DNA of 48,850 nucleotides from CAYNST01 sp964546435. Its GTDB lineage: Bacteria; Pseudomonadota; Gammaproteobacteria; Pseudomonadales; Cellvibrionaceae. Positions 32,771 to 42,253 of the stretch are shown here, in pieces. The position numbers were made by a program, and so were the translations under genes. Location: assembly GCA_964546435.1 (NCBI GenBank), contig CAZJKJ010000021.1, positions 1-48,850 on the forward strand. The letters run 5' to 3'. The notes below the pieces were generated by a model. That model was not told the origin of the DNA and made no database searches. It saw only the letters and a list, made by a program, of their open reading frames with translations. The first letter of the stretch is position 1. Every line of letters begins with the position of its first letter.

Positions 32771-34368
32771 CAGGTCGTTCTCCCCGGACGCGCTTTCACG
32801 ATCAGGCCTTCGTTGGGCTCCAGCCGGTCTATCGGCGGTGTGCAGGGCCGGCCCGTGGTGGACAGCAGCGGCAAGGCATCTTCAAAAGGCAGGGGCAGAG
32901 AAACCGGGGCGGGCCGGTCGGTGAAGTTGAGCAATATGGCCAGGCCCTGCTCGTCGAATACCCGCTCGAAGACCAGCACCTGATCGGTGATCGTCAGGGT
33001 ACGGTAAGTGCCGGTGCGCAAGGCCGGCTCGCTGCGCCGCAACTGCAACAGCCGTCGGTGAAGATTGAGTAGCGAATCCGGTTGTTCCCGGTGCTGGCTG
33101 ACGTTGCGGGTCTGCCAGTCCTCGCTCAAAGGCAGCCAGGGCTCGGTCAGGGAAAACCCGGCCTGGGGCTGGGCTGACCACTGCATGGGCGTGCGGGCGG
33201 CATCGCGGTTGAAACTGGTGTCCGGCTCCTGACGTGCCCAGGGATCCTGAATCCGGTCCAGAGGGATGTTGACCCGGCCGATGCCCAGTTCGTCGCCATA
33301 GTAAAGGGTCGGGGTACCGCGCAACGTCAGCAGTAACATGGCGGCGACCCGCGCCTGGGCTTCGCCGACCCGCGCGGCAATGCGGGGTTGATCGTGGTTG
33401 CTCAAAACCCAGTTGGGCCAGCCGCCCTGGGGCAGCGCGGCTTCGTATTTTTCGATCAGATCCGCCAGACGCTCGGGACGCCAGGGTGCCTGTATCAGCT
33501 GAAAGTTGAAGGGCAGATGCACCCCTTCACCGGACTGGCCGTAATAGGCCATCAGCCGCTCCAGCGGCAGGTAAATCTCGCCGATCAACAGACGTTCCGG
33601 GTACGCATCGATGACGGCGCGCATTTCCGCAATTACGTCATGGACTTCGGGCTGATCCACGGAGTGAACCTGAAGAAGTCGCTGGATTTCGGGTTGTCGC
33701 GAATCGTAGGCCGGATTGACCGGGTTGTCGCGCATGGCCTGATCTTTGATCAGATGCCAGATGACATCGACCCGGAAGCCGTCAACGCCTTTATCCAGCC
33801 AAAAACGCAGGGAGTTCAACATGGCAGTGCGGACCTCGGGATTGCGCCAGTTGAGGTCGGGCTGGCTGCTCAGAAAAGCGTGGTAATAATACTGGCCGGT
33901 GGCATCATCCCAGGTCCAGGCGGAGCCGCCAAAGTTGCTGATCCAGTTGTTGGGCGGGCCGCCATCCGGCGCGGCATCCCGCCACAGATACCAGTCGCGC
34001 CTGGGATTGTCGCGGCTGGCGCGGCTCTCGCGAAACCAGGCGTGCTGATCCGACGTGTGGTTGGGTACAAAATCCAGCAGAACCCGCAAACCTGCCGCAT
34101 GGGCTTCATCAAGGAGCCGGTCGAAATCGTCCATGGCGCCGAACAGCGGATCAATGGCGGTATAGTCGGCCACGTCATAACCGAAATCTTTCATGGGAGA
34201 CAGGAAGATGGGAGACAGCCAGACGGCGCCGACGCCCAGCTCCCTGATGTAGGGTAATCGCTGGCGGATACCTTCCAGGTCACCCACGCCATCGCCGGTC
34301 GCGTCCTGAAATGATCTCGGGTAGATCTGATAAATTGCGTCGTCGTGCCACCAATGTTTCATGGTCAT
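32770..34368 (-). CDS. GH13 alpha-glucosidase
   Basis: 532 residues, no signal peptide. HDDAIYQIYPRSFQDATGDG start and catalytic regions DFVPNHTSDQHAWF, GFRVDVIWH (Asp201), LIGEIYL (Glu264), LSNHDQPR (Asp326), plus TPTLYYGDELGI, place it with alpha-glucosidases and oligo-1,6-glucosidases of the GH13_23 sort. Val200 next to the nucleophile (FRVDV) is the residue often linked to alpha-1,4 or mixed specificity. It releases glucose from maltose-type oligosaccharides. First gene of a two-gene unit; start at 34368 with GGGGAG just upstream, a second ATG two codons later. Confidence 0.92.
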   Translation of the reverse strand: MTMKHWWHDDAIYQIYPRSFQDATGDGVGDLEGIRQRLPYIRELGVGAVWLSPIFLSPMKDFGYDVADYTAIDPLFGAMDDFDRLLDEAHAAGLRVLLDFVPNHTSDQHAWFRESRASRDNPRRDWYLWRDAAPDGGPPNNWISNFGGSAWTWDDATGQYYYHAFLSSQPDLNWRNPEVRTAMLNSLRFWLDKGVDGFRVDVIWHLIKDQAMRDNPVNPAYDSRQPEIQRLLQVHSVDQPEVHDVIAEMRAVIDAYPERLLIGEIYLPLERLMAYYGQSGEGVHLPFNFQLIQAPWRPERLADLIEKYEAALPQGGWPNWVLSNHDQPRIAARVGEAQARVAAMLLLTLRGTPTLYYGDELGIGRVNIPLDRIQDPWARQEPDTSFNRDAARTPMQWSAQPQAGFSLTEPWLPLSEDWQTRNVSQHREQPDSLLNLHRRLLQLRRSEPALRTGTYRTLTITDQVLVFERVFDEQGLAILLNFTDRPAPVSLPLPFEDALPLLSTTGRPCTPPIDRLEPNEGLIVKARPGRTT

Positions 34369-34582
34369 TTCACTCCCCTGAATTTTCTCCTTTCAAATAC
34401 GCGACGGGTCCGCAAGCCGACCAGAATCGGCGCTGGAGGGGGTGCGCCGGTGCAATGGTTGGCACTTACCGCCCCATGGTTGGGCGAGCTTCGACACGCC
34501 TGCGTATCAAGGTTGCATGAAGATTCCCGGCTCCGGCAGGATGTGCGGGGCACGAATCAATCCTTCCAGGTGGACGTAGCAA

Positions 34583-35842
34583 TTGATCACCACACTCGTA
34601 CTGATGCTGTTAACGATGCTGGCGACATCGGCGTATTTTATCGTCACCCATCGTCGCCGCACGCCCGAGCTGGACTTCAACCCCGACGAACTGCCGGATA
34701 TCTGCAGCAGCCTGCGCATTCTGGCGGGCGTCACCGACAGCGTGGTGCATCCGGGCAACGCGGCTTCCATCTACCAGAACGGCGCGCTCTATCCGGCGCT
34801 GGTGGAGGTCATCACAGCGGCGCGGGACACGGTGCATCTGGAAACCTTTGTCTGGACTAAAGGCGAGCTGGAACGGCGGTTTGTGGATCTGCTTTGTCGC
34901 AAGGCCGGCGAGGGCGTGAAGGTGCGGGTGCTGCTGGATGCGGTGGGCTCCATGGACGCGGATCCGGCGCAGTTGCAGCGCTTGCGGGATGGGGGTGTCG
35001 ACCTGCGCCTATACTGCCGGCCTCGCTGGTGGAATTTTCGCCGCTTTAATCACCGCACCCACCGCAAACTGCTGATCGTTGATGGCCGCATCGGCTTTAC
35101 ATTTGGTCACGGCATTGCCGATCAGTGGTTGGGAGACGGACAGGACGGCGACCACTGGCGCGACACCGGGGTGCGCGTCGAAGGCCCTGTGGTGCAATCC
35201 CTGCAGTCAGTGTTTCTGGAAAACTGGGTGGAGGAAACCCGGCAGATTCCCACCGAAGATTCCTGTTTCCCCGAACTTGAAGCGGTCGGCCCGGTGACGG
35301 CCCATGTGGTCAGCAGCGCCACGGGCGAAGCCTTGTCCTCGGTGGCGCTGCTGTATTCGCTCGCCATCGCCTGTGCGCGGGAAGAAATCATTATCCAGAA
35401 CCCGTATTTTGCGCCGGATCGTGGCGTTGTCCGGCTGCTGGGCAATATGGTCCGGCGAGGTGTGACCGTCCACCTGATGGTGCCCGGCACCCATACCGAT
35501 GCCCCCTTCGTCCGGCGAGCAGGCTCCACGCTGTACCGTCAGATGCTGGAGGCCGGCATCCGTCTGTACGAGTACAACCGGACCTTGCTCCATCAAAAAG
35601 TGGTGATCATCGATGGCATCTGGGTCCATGTCGGTTCCACCAATTTTGATGCCCGCTCCCTCGCGCTCAACGAGGAAGTCGGTATCGGCCTGGTCGACCA
35701 AGAGCTGGCGCAGCAGCTGAAACAGGGTTTTGAGATCGATCTCAAGAGCAGCAAGGAGATTCTGCTGGAGAACTGGGTGAAACGGCCCTGGTATACAAAG
35801 CTGTTCGACCGGTTCGCCTACGGGCTGCGCAATCAGCTCTGA
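34583..35842 (+). CDS. Cardiolipin synthase (phospholipase D family)
   Basis: 419 residues from a TTG with AGGTGGA eight nt upstream; ATGs further in would lose the membrane segment. One N-terminal membrane helix (about 1-22), then two phospholipase D domains with intact HKD motifs: HRTHRKLLIVDG (about 155-166) and LLHQKVVIIDG (about 335-345), each followed by the Gly-Ser/Gly-His pattern (FGHG; VGSTNFDARS). It transfers a phosphatidyl group between two phosphatidylglycerols, or from phosphatidylethanolamine, to make cardiolipin. With one membrane helix it is nearer ClsB/ClsC than ClsA. Divergent from the GH13 unit. Confidence 0.93.
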   Translation: MITTLVLMLLTMLATSAYFIVTHRRRTPELDFNPDELPDICSSLRILAGVTDSVVHPGNAASIYQNGALYPALVEVITAARDTVHLETFVWTKGELERRFVDLLCRKAGEGVKVRVLLDAVGSMDADPAQLQRLRDGGVDLRLYCRPRWWNFRRFNHRTHRKLLIVDGRIGFTFGHGIADQWLGDGQDGDHWRDTGVRVEGPVVQSLQSVFLENWVEETRQIPTEDSCFPELEAVGPVTAHVVSSATGEALSSVALLYSLAIACAREEIIIQNPYFAPDRGVVRLLGNMVRRGVTVHLMVPGTHTDAPFVRRAGSTLYRQMLEAGIRLYEYNRTLLHQKVVIIDGIWVHVGSTNFDARSLALNEEVGIGLVDQELAQQLKQGFEIDLKSSKEILLENWVKRPWYTKLFDRFAYGLRNQL

Positions 35843-36132
35843 GCCGGCGGTCACCCAATGAGTATGAATCTGCGCAAGCAATGTACCGTATAATGGTCCG
35901 CCTCGTGGGGCACCGGCGACAGGGCGATCATTCGATTTAGCCGACCTGACTTCGGGTATCGCTTTTCGCCACTGAATTTACATCCTTATGCGTCCCTATA
36001 GCGGCGAACCTCCGTTCACCGCTCAGGGTGGTTCGCCGCAACGGATTCCGTGGGCGAGTGATTTTTTGATCAGGAAAACCAGTAGCAAGGCAACTAACAG
36101 CAGGAATAACCAAAAGCAGGGTAACCAACAGA
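35843..36132 (+). promoter_or_regulatory. Leader of the kinase-CheR-CheB operon with TATAAT and a strong hairpin
   Basis: A perfect TATAAT lies at 35889-35894 (with a poor -35). Further down, GCGGCGAACC (36001-36010) pairs perfectly over 10 bp with GGTTCGCCGC (36030-36039) around a 19-nt loop; a T-run follows 22 nt later (36060-36065). The start at 36133 has only a weak ribosome-binding stretch (GCAGGG, about 14 nt upstream). Confidence 0.45.
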
Positions 36133-39100
36133 ATGACCGACGCATCGCCCATCTCGCAGGAGAAGTTCCGCAAGATTCTTGCGCGCAACATCGGCACTCC
36201 CTTGATCATTGGCGTGTTAAACGCTGCCTTCTTTGCTGCTCTTGTGGTGTATCTGCTATCGCTGTTTGGCGCGGCCCAACGGTCCGAAGAAGTCATCAGC
36301 AAATCCCATCAGGTAACCAAGCTGGCGCTGGATATGCAGACCGGCATTCGCGGCTTCCTGCTGACCGGTGACGAGGCGGCGCTGGCCCCGAGGGAACTGG
36401 CAAAATCCCGGTTTACCACGGAAATGGCCAGTCTGCAGAAGCAGGTAAAGGAACAGCCACCGCAGATGGCACGCCTGGCGCGTGTCGTCGACATGATGGC
36501 GGATTGGGAAAACTATGCCGAAGCTGTGGTGGAGCGGCGCCGGCAGAACGGGGATTTCATGACCCTGGTCCAGAAGAATACGCATTCCTTCGATGGCATA
36601 CGCACGGAGATGAGCGATTTCCAGGACCATGAACACTCGCTGCTGGAAGGGAAGCTGGCCGAGGTGCGGATGGTGACCATCATGGCGGTGCTGGGATATA
36701 TCGTGATCAGTTTTATCCTGACCGGCTTCGTCAGCTTCTTCAGTCGCCGCGAACTGGTGCAGTTGTCCGTGGCCTATAACGATTCCCTCACGCAATCCAT
36801 GCAGAACACGGAACTGCTTGAATATCAGGCCTGGCAGCGCACCGGCCAGGCCGATCTGGCCGCCCGCTGCGCGGGTCAGACTGCGCTGCCCATTCTGGGA
36901 AATGCCATCCTGAACTTTCTGGCCGAACATCTTGAGGTAGCGGTGGCCGCACTGTATGTGAAAGAGCGCGACGGGGTGGTGCTGCGTCGTATCGCCGCGT
37001 ATGGTTTCAGCGCCGACAGCGCCCGCGTCGAACAGGTTTTTGCCGAGGGCGAGAGCCTGGTCGCCCAGACGGTTTCTGCCAACCGGGTGATTGAACTGAC
37101 GGACGTTCCCCCGGATTACCTGAAGGTCAACTCCGGCCTGGGCAGCAGTACGCCCGCCCACGTCATGCTGGTGCCGGTGCACTATGAAGGCAACCCGAAC
37201 GGTGTGCTCGAACTGGGTTTTCTGCGCAAACCGGACACGTCCATCCCCGAATTCCTCGCCCTGGTCGCGTCCAATATCGGCAACAACCTGGAAATGGCCC
37301 TCAACCGTCGCCGCCTGCAGACAATGCTCGAAGAGACCCAGCAGTTGAATGAAGAGCTGCAGGTGCAACAGGAAGAAATGCGCACGACCAATGAAGAGCT
37401 CGAAGAGCAGGCGCGGGCGCTGGAGGAATCCAAAGCCTTGCTGGAAAATCAGAAGGCCGAGCTGGAACAGAACAATGAAAAACTCACCGAGCAGGCGCTG
37501 CTGCTGGATGAAAAGAACACCGATTTGAACAAGGCGCGCACCGATCTGGAACGACATGCCCAGGATCTGCAACGTGCCAGCCGTTACAAGTCGGAATTTC
37601 TCGCCAACATGTCCCATGAATTGCGGACGCCGCTGAACAGCTCCATGATCCTCGCCAAGCTCCTTGCAGAAAACCAGCAGGGCAATCTCGACGAGGAGCA
37701 GGTGCGGTTTGCCCGCAGCATCTATTCCTCTGGGAACGACCTGCTGAACCTCATCAACGACATTCTGGATATTTCCAAGGTAGAGGCGGGCAAGCTGGAG
37801 TTGATTCCGGAAAGCGTCTCGGTGCAGAGCCTGCTGGATGGCCTGATGATGACGTTCGAGCCCCTTGCCAGACAGAAGCAGTTGCAATTCCGGCAGCGCA
37901 TTGACAGCAAGGTGCCGCCGACCATTCATACCGACCCGCAACGGCTCGAACAGATCCTGAAAAACCTGCTTTCGAATGCTTTTAAATTCACCGAGCAGGG
38001 ATCGGTGGAACTTTCGGTGTTAAAGGCCGGTACCGACGCAATCGAATTCCGGGTAATCGATTCGGGTATCGGTATTGCCCCGGATCAGCAGCAAATCGTA
38101 TTTGAAGCATTCCAGCAGGCCGAGGGCGGCATCAGCCGGCGTTTCGGCGGCAGCGGTCTCGGGCTGTCCATTTCCCGGGATCTGGCGCGCCTGCTCGGCG
38201 GGGCCATTCATCTGGAGAGCGAGCCGGGCCGGGGCAGCACGTTTATTTTGTCCTTGCCGGTCACCATGCCGAGCGTTGCAGCGGTCGAAGATATCGGCCC
38301 GGTGCCGTCCGGCGAAGTTCCGGATACGACCGCGTTTGCAGTGCAGCCGCCAAGCGGGCAGGCCGCCGCCACGCCGCGACCGGCGGCGCCGGCGCTTCCG
38401 GATGATCGCGGCGATTATGCGGCGGAGGCCCGCGGGGTGCTGGTGATCGAGGATGATGTGGAATTTGCCCGGATTCTGTATCAGTTGGCCCATGAATTAA
38501 GTTACCAGTGCCTGCTGGCGACTACTGCCGTCGAGGGCATCCAGCTGGCAGCAGATTACCTGCCGGATGCGATTTTGCTGGATATTGGTCTGCCGGACAT
38601 TTCCGGAATCAGCGTTTTGCAGAAACTGAAAACCGAATCCCGGACCCGCCACATCCCGGTCCACATCATTTCGGCATCCGACCGGGCTGAATCGGCCATG
38701 CAGCTCGGTGCCATCGGCTATATGGTAAAGCCGACTACCCGGGAACGCCTGAAGGAAGTCTTCAGCACCCTCGAAACCCGGCTCAGCCAGAAAACCCGCC
38801 GGGTTCTGCTGGTGGAGGATGACAAGACCCAGCGGGAGGCGGTGGTGCACCTGATCGGTGACGAGGACGTGGATATCACGGCGGTCGAAACGGGCACCGA
38901 AGCGCTGGAGCATCTGCGCAATACCGTTTTCGACTGCATGATCATCGACTTGAAACTGCCGGACATGCAGGGCCACGAACTCTTGCAGCGCATGTCCAGT
39001 GAAGATCTCTACAGCTTCCCGCCGGTGATTGTCTATACCGGGCGCAACCTGACCCGCTCTGAGGAGCACGAACTGCTCAAGTATTCCCGTTCGATCATCA

Positions 39101-39615
39101 TCAAGGGTGCACGCTCGCCGGAACGCCTGCTCGATGAAGTGACGCTGTTCCTCCATAAGGTGGAGTCGGAGCTGTCGCTGGAGCGCCAGAAGATGCTGAA
39201 AACCGCCCGTGGCCGCGACCGTGCGCTGGAAGGGCGGCGTATTCTGGTGGTGGATGACGATGTCCGCAATGTTTTTGCCCTGACCGGCGCGTTGGAGATG
39301 AAGGGCGCTGTGGTGGAAATTGCCCGCAACGGCTACGAAGCGGTGACTCAGGTGACCGAGGGGCCGGAGGTCGATCTGGTACTCATGGACATCATGATGC
39401 CGGGGATGGACGGCCTCGAAGCAACTCGCCGCATCCGTGCGGACGGGCGTTTCCAGTCGCTGCCGATCATCGCCGTCACCGCCAAGGCTATGAAGAATGA
39501 TCAGGAAGAATGCATCAAGGCTGGCGCCTCGGATTACATGGCAAAACCCATTGACCTGGATCGGCTGTATTCGCTGCTGCGGGTATGGTTGCCCAGCATG
39601 GAGCGGCTGGCGTGA
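36133..39615 (+). CDS. CHASE3-GAF hybrid histidine kinase with three receiver domains
   Basis: 1160 residues. Membrane helix about 24-46; CHASE3-like periplasmic domain (SHQVTKLALDMQTGIRGFLL, about 50-185); second helix about 187-210; GAF domain about 245-395; long coiled coil about 395-485 rich in Glu and Gln (ELQVQQEEMRTTNEELEEQA); HisKA with MSHELRTPLNSS (His495); HATPase (NLLSNAFKFTEQG, SGIGIAPDQ, GLGLSISRDLA). Three receivers begin near 769, 890 and 1036, each with its Asp (LLDIGLPDISG, IIDLKLPDMQG, LMDIMMPGMDG). The last is joined after a linker and is the best conserved. First gene of a four-gene unit with CheR, CheB and a second kinase. Confidence 0.94.
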   Translation: MTDASPISQEKFRKILARNIGTPLIIGVLNAAFFAALVVYLLSLFGAAQRSEEVISKSHQVTKLALDMQTGIRGFLLTGDEAALAPRELAKSRFTTEMASLQKQVKEQPPQMARLARVVDMMADWENYAEAVVERRRQNGDFMTLVQKNTHSFDGIRTEMSDFQDHEHSLLEGKLAEVRMVTIMAVLGYIVISFILTGFVSFFSRRELVQLSVAYNDSLTQSMQNTELLEYQAWQRTGQADLAARCAGQTALPILGNAILNFLAEHLEVAVAALYVKERDGVVLRRIAAYGFSADSARVEQVFAEGESLVAQTVSANRVIELTDVPPDYLKVNSGLGSSTPAHVMLVPVHYEGNPNGVLELGFLRKPDTSIPEFLALVASNIGNNLEMALNRRRLQTMLEETQQLNEELQVQQEEMRTTNEELEEQARALEESKALLENQKAELEQNNEKLTEQALLLDEKNTDLNKARTDLERHAQDLQRASRYKSEFLANMSHELRTPLNSSMILAKLLAENQQGNLDEEQVRFARSIYSSGNDLLNLINDILDISKVEAGKLELIPESVSVQSLLDGLMMTFEPLARQKQLQFRQRIDSKVPPTIHTDPQRLEQILKNLLSNAFKFTEQGSVELSVLKAGTDAIEFRVIDSGIGIAPDQQQIVFEAFQQAEGGISRRFGGSGLGLSISRDLARLLGGAIHLESEPGRGSTFILSLPVTMPSVAAVEDIGPVPSGEVPDTTAFAVQPPSGQAAATPRPAAPALPDDRGDYAAEARGVLVIEDDVEFARILYQLAHELSYQCLLATTAVEGIQLAADYLPDAILLDIGLPDISGISVLQKLKTESRTRHIPVHIISASDRAESAMQLGAIGYMVKPTTRERLKEVFSTLETRLSQKTRRVLLVEDDKTQREAVVHLIGDEDVDITAVETGTEALEHLRNTVFDCMIIDLKLPDMQGHELLQRMSSEDLYSFPPVIVYTGRNLTRSEEHELLKYSRSIIIKGARSPERLLDEVTLFLHKVESELSLERQKMLKTARGRDRALEGRRILVVDDDVRNVFALTGALEMKGAVVEIARNGYEAVTQVTEGPEVDLVLMDIMMPGMDGLEATRRIRADGRFQSLPIIAVTAKAMKNDQEECIKAGASDYMAKPIDLDRLYSLLRVWLPSMERLA

Positions 39616-40430
39616 GTGAAGTGACATCCGACATAGAGCTGCAGTTGCTCATTCAGGCCATCTACCTGAAGTACAGCTACGATTTTCGCGACTACGCCTG
39701 GGCGTCCCTGAAGCGGCGGGTTAATTACGCACTGGAGCAGATGGAATGCGCGTCCATATCGGAATTGCAGGCGCGTGTCCTCCACGATCCCGGCGCCTTC
39801 CAGCGGTTGCTGCAATACTTCACCATCCCCACGACGGAAATGTTCCGCGATCCCGCCTTCTTCCTGGCGATCCGCGAACAGGTGGTGCCGGTGCTGTGCA
39901 CCTATCCGTCTATCAATGTGTGGATCGCCGGGTGCAGTACCGGAGAGGAGCTTTACTCCATGGCGATCCTGCTGCGGGAGGAGGGTCTGCTGGCACGCAC
40001 GACGATCTATGCCACTGACATCAACCCGATGTCGCTGGCGGCGGCGCGCAAAGGGGTGTTTTCCCTCGATCTGATGCAGAGTTACACCCTCAATTACCAA
40101 CGTTCGGGCGGGCGCCGGTCGTTCGCCGATTACTACACGGCAGCATACGGCGGTGCGCTCTTCGATCGCACGTTGTGCGATACGGTGAGTTTTGCGGATC
40201 ACAGCCTCGCAACCGACGAGGTCTTTGCCGAGATGCATCTGATTTGTTGTCGCAATGTGCTGATCTATTTCAATGCGGATCTGCAGGAACGGGCACTGGG
40301 ACTGTTTCACGAATCCCTGTGCCGGCGCGGCTTTCTGGGACTGGGCAGCAAGGAAAGTATCGACTTTTCACGCTACGCCAAATCATTCGAGCCGCTGGTC
40401 AAGACTCAGCGCATCTACCGCAGGCGCTAG
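39612..40430 (+). CDS. cheR: CheR-type protein-glutamate methyltransferase
   Basis: 272 residues from a GTG that overlaps the kinase stop (GTGA). N-terminal helical domain (LLIQAIYLKYSYDFRDYAW, RRVNYALEQM) and SAM-binding Rossmann domain: VWIAGCSTGEELYSMAI (Gly loop), IYATDINPMSLAAARKGVF, and LICCRNVLIYFN, the classical CheR block. FTIPTTEMFRDPAFF is the segment before the methyltransferase core. CheR adds methyl groups to receptor glutamates. There is no chemoreceptor, CheA or CheW in this unit, so the substrate may be the neighbouring kinase. Confidence 0.94.
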   Translation: MSEVTSDIELQLLIQAIYLKYSYDFRDYAWASLKRRVNYALEQMECASISELQARVLHDPGAFQRLLQYFTIPTTEMFRDPAFFLAIREQVVPVLCTYPSINVWIAGCSTGEELYSMAILLREEGLLARTTIYATDINPMSLAAARKGVFSLDLMQSYTLNYQRSGGRRSFADYYTAAYGGALFDRTLCDTVSFADHSLATDEVFAEMHLICCRNVLIYFNADLQERALGLFHESLCRRGFLGLGSKESIDFSRYAKSFEPLVKTQRIYRRR

Positions 40431-40433
40431 GCC

Positions 40434-41054
40434 ATGAATGTGCTTTCTGATCTTTGTTCAGGACAGGCCGTCAGTGCGGCCCGTTTCAAGGTGATCGCCA
40501 TGGGCGCATCGGCCGGAGGGCTGGAGCCGGTCATGGCCATCCTGCAAACCCTTCCGGCGACTTTTCCCCTGCCCGTTATCCTGGTGTTGCACATTCCCGA
40601 GCGTCGCGACAGTGGCCTGGTGGAAGTGCTGGCAAAGCACTCGAAAATGCCCGTGTGTCAGGCCGAAGACAAGGCTCCGGTGCGCACGGGCACGGTGTAT
40701 GTGGCGGGGCCCAGCTACCATGTGTCGGTGGAAAAGAACCACCGCTTTTCCCTCAGCGACGAGCTGCCCCTGCAGTATTCAAGACCTTCCATTGATGTGC
40801 TGTTTCGCTCTGTGGCGGATGCTTACGGTCGCTCGGCACTGGCGGTGTTACTCTCGGGCGCCAGCGCAGATGGCGCCATGGGACTGGCATCCATCAAGGA
40901 AAACAAAGGAACCACCCTCGTGCAGAAACCTGAAAACGCGAGGTTCGCGCTCATGCCGCTGGCTGCGCTGAAACTGCATCAGCCGGACGGGACGCTTACC
41001 GTGGAGGAGCTGAAACTATTTTTTATGGCGCTGGGAGGTTCAGTGAGTGAGTGA
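40434..41054 (+). CDS. cheB: CheB-type methylesterase, catalytic domain only
   Basis: 206 residues. Only the esterase domain is present; the regulatory receiver domain of ordinary CheB is absent. Catalytic triad regions are visible: AMGASAGGLEPV (Ser), VLHIPER (His) and VLLSGASADGAMGL (Asp). The residues PSIDVLFRSVADAYG are also conserved. It would remove methyl esters added by the upstream CheR or deamidate Gln. Without a receiver domain its activity must be set some other way, perhaps by the neighbouring receiver proteins. Starts 3 nt after cheR and its end overlaps the next gene by 8 nt. Confidence 0.93.
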   Translation: MNVLSDLCSGQAVSAARFKVIAMGASAGGLEPVMAILQTLPATFPLPVILVLHIPERRDSGLVEVLAKHSKMPVCQAEDKAPVRTGTVYVAGPSYHVSVEKNHRFSLSDELPLQYSRPSIDVLFRSVADAYGRSALAVLLSGASADGAMGLASIKENKGTTLVQKPENARFALMPLAALKLHQPDGTLTVEELKLFFMALGGSVSE

Positions 41055-42237
41055 AGTAATCAGTACGAATATTCTGCTGGTCGATGACCTGTCAGAAAAC
41101 CTGCATGCGCTGATGAAAATCATCGAACAGGAAGATCGCCATATTTATCAGGCCGTCTCCGGTGATGCCGCCCTGGCACTGTTGCTCGAACACGAGTTCG
41201 CTCTGGCAATTGTGGATGTCATGATGCCGGGGATGAACGGTTTTGAGCTGGCGGAGCTGATGCGCGGTGCTGAGCGCACGCGCAACATTCCCATCGTGTT
41301 TGTCAGCGCGGTCGGCAGAGAAACCAATTTCGCCTTTCGTGGCTATGAAAGCGGGGCCGTGGATTTCCTCTACAAACCCCTCGATATCGCTGCCGTGAAA
41401 AGCAAGGTGAATGTGTTCGTCGCTCTGTATCAGCAGCGCCAGCAGGTCAAACGGCAAGTCGTCGCCCTGGAGGAAGCCCAGCGGGAACTCGAGGCGACCC
41501 AGGCACAGTTGCAGAGCGCGCTGCAGGCCCGGGACGACTTCATGTCCATGGTGGCTCACGAACTGCGCACGCCTTTGAATACCCTCCATCTGGAAACCCA
41601 GCTGCGGCAGATGCAGCTCGCGCACAATGATTTTCCCGGTTACCAGCCAGAGGAGCTGGCCAGCATGTTCGCAAGGGACCAGCGCCAGATCGAAAGCATG
41701 AATCGCCTGATCAGTGACATGGTGGACGTCGGACGAATCCAGAGCGGCAAGCTGTCTGTGGATGTGCAGGATTGCAGCCTCACGGCGCTGCTCGGTCGAG
41801 TGGTGGATGACCTGAGTCAGCGCGCCCAGGCCGCCGGGTGTGCAATCGAGTGTGACCTGCCGAGTGGCGTCCAGGGTCGCTGGGACGAATTCCGCGTGGA
41901 GCAGATCATTATCAATCTGCTCACTAATGCCTTCCGCTACGGCGCCGGCAAACCGGTAACAGTGACGGTGTCTATGGAGCAGGCGCGGGTGCAGGTGCAG
42001 GTTCAGGACCGGGGTGTGGGGATTGCGGAGGCGGATCATGAGCGGATCTTTCATCGCTTTGAGCGGGTCCGCACCAACGAGGTGCGCGAAGGTCTGGGCA
42101 TGGGCTTGTTTATCGCCCGCGAGCTGGCCCGGACGCTGGGCGGTGATCTGCGTGTGACCAGCCAGCTGGGCGAAGGTGCTACCTTCGTGCTCGAACTGCC
42201 CGTGGAGCCATCGCGGCAGCCTGCGGCTACAAACTAA
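41047..42237 (+). CDS. Receiver-histidine kinase fusion (soluble)
   Basis: 396 residues, no membrane segment. N-terminal receiver domain with Asp57 (IVDVMMPGMNG), DD pair (VDDLSEN) and Lys in FLYKPLD; a coiled coil (about 125-160); HisKA with VAHELRTPLNTL (His171); HATPase (INLLTNAFRYGAG, DRGVGIAEAD, GLGMGLFIAREL). GTG start at 41047 overlaps the CheB end. It reads like a kinase switched by phosphorylation of its own receiver, so the upstream hybrid kinase may feed into it. Last gene of the unit; no DNA-binding or c-di-GMP output gene follows. Confidence 0.92.
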   Translation: MSEVISTNILLVDDLSENLHALMKIIEQEDRHIYQAVSGDAALALLLEHEFALAIVDVMMPGMNGFELAELMRGAERTRNIPIVFVSAVGRETNFAFRGYESGAVDFLYKPLDIAAVKSKVNVFVALYQQRQQVKRQVVALEEAQRELEATQAQLQSALQARDDFMSMVAHELRTPLNTLHLETQLRQMQLAHNDFPGYQPEELASMFARDQRQIESMNRLISDMVDVGRIQSGKLSVDVQDCSLTALLGRVVDDLSQRAQAAGCAIECDLPSGVQGRWDEFRVEQIIINLLTNAFRYGAGKPVTVTVSMEQARVQVQVQDRGVGIAEADHERIFHRFERVRTNEVREGLGMGLFIARELARTLGGDLRVTSQLGEGATFVLELPVEPSRQPAATN

Positions 42238-42253
42238 CGGCAGGGGTCACGAC

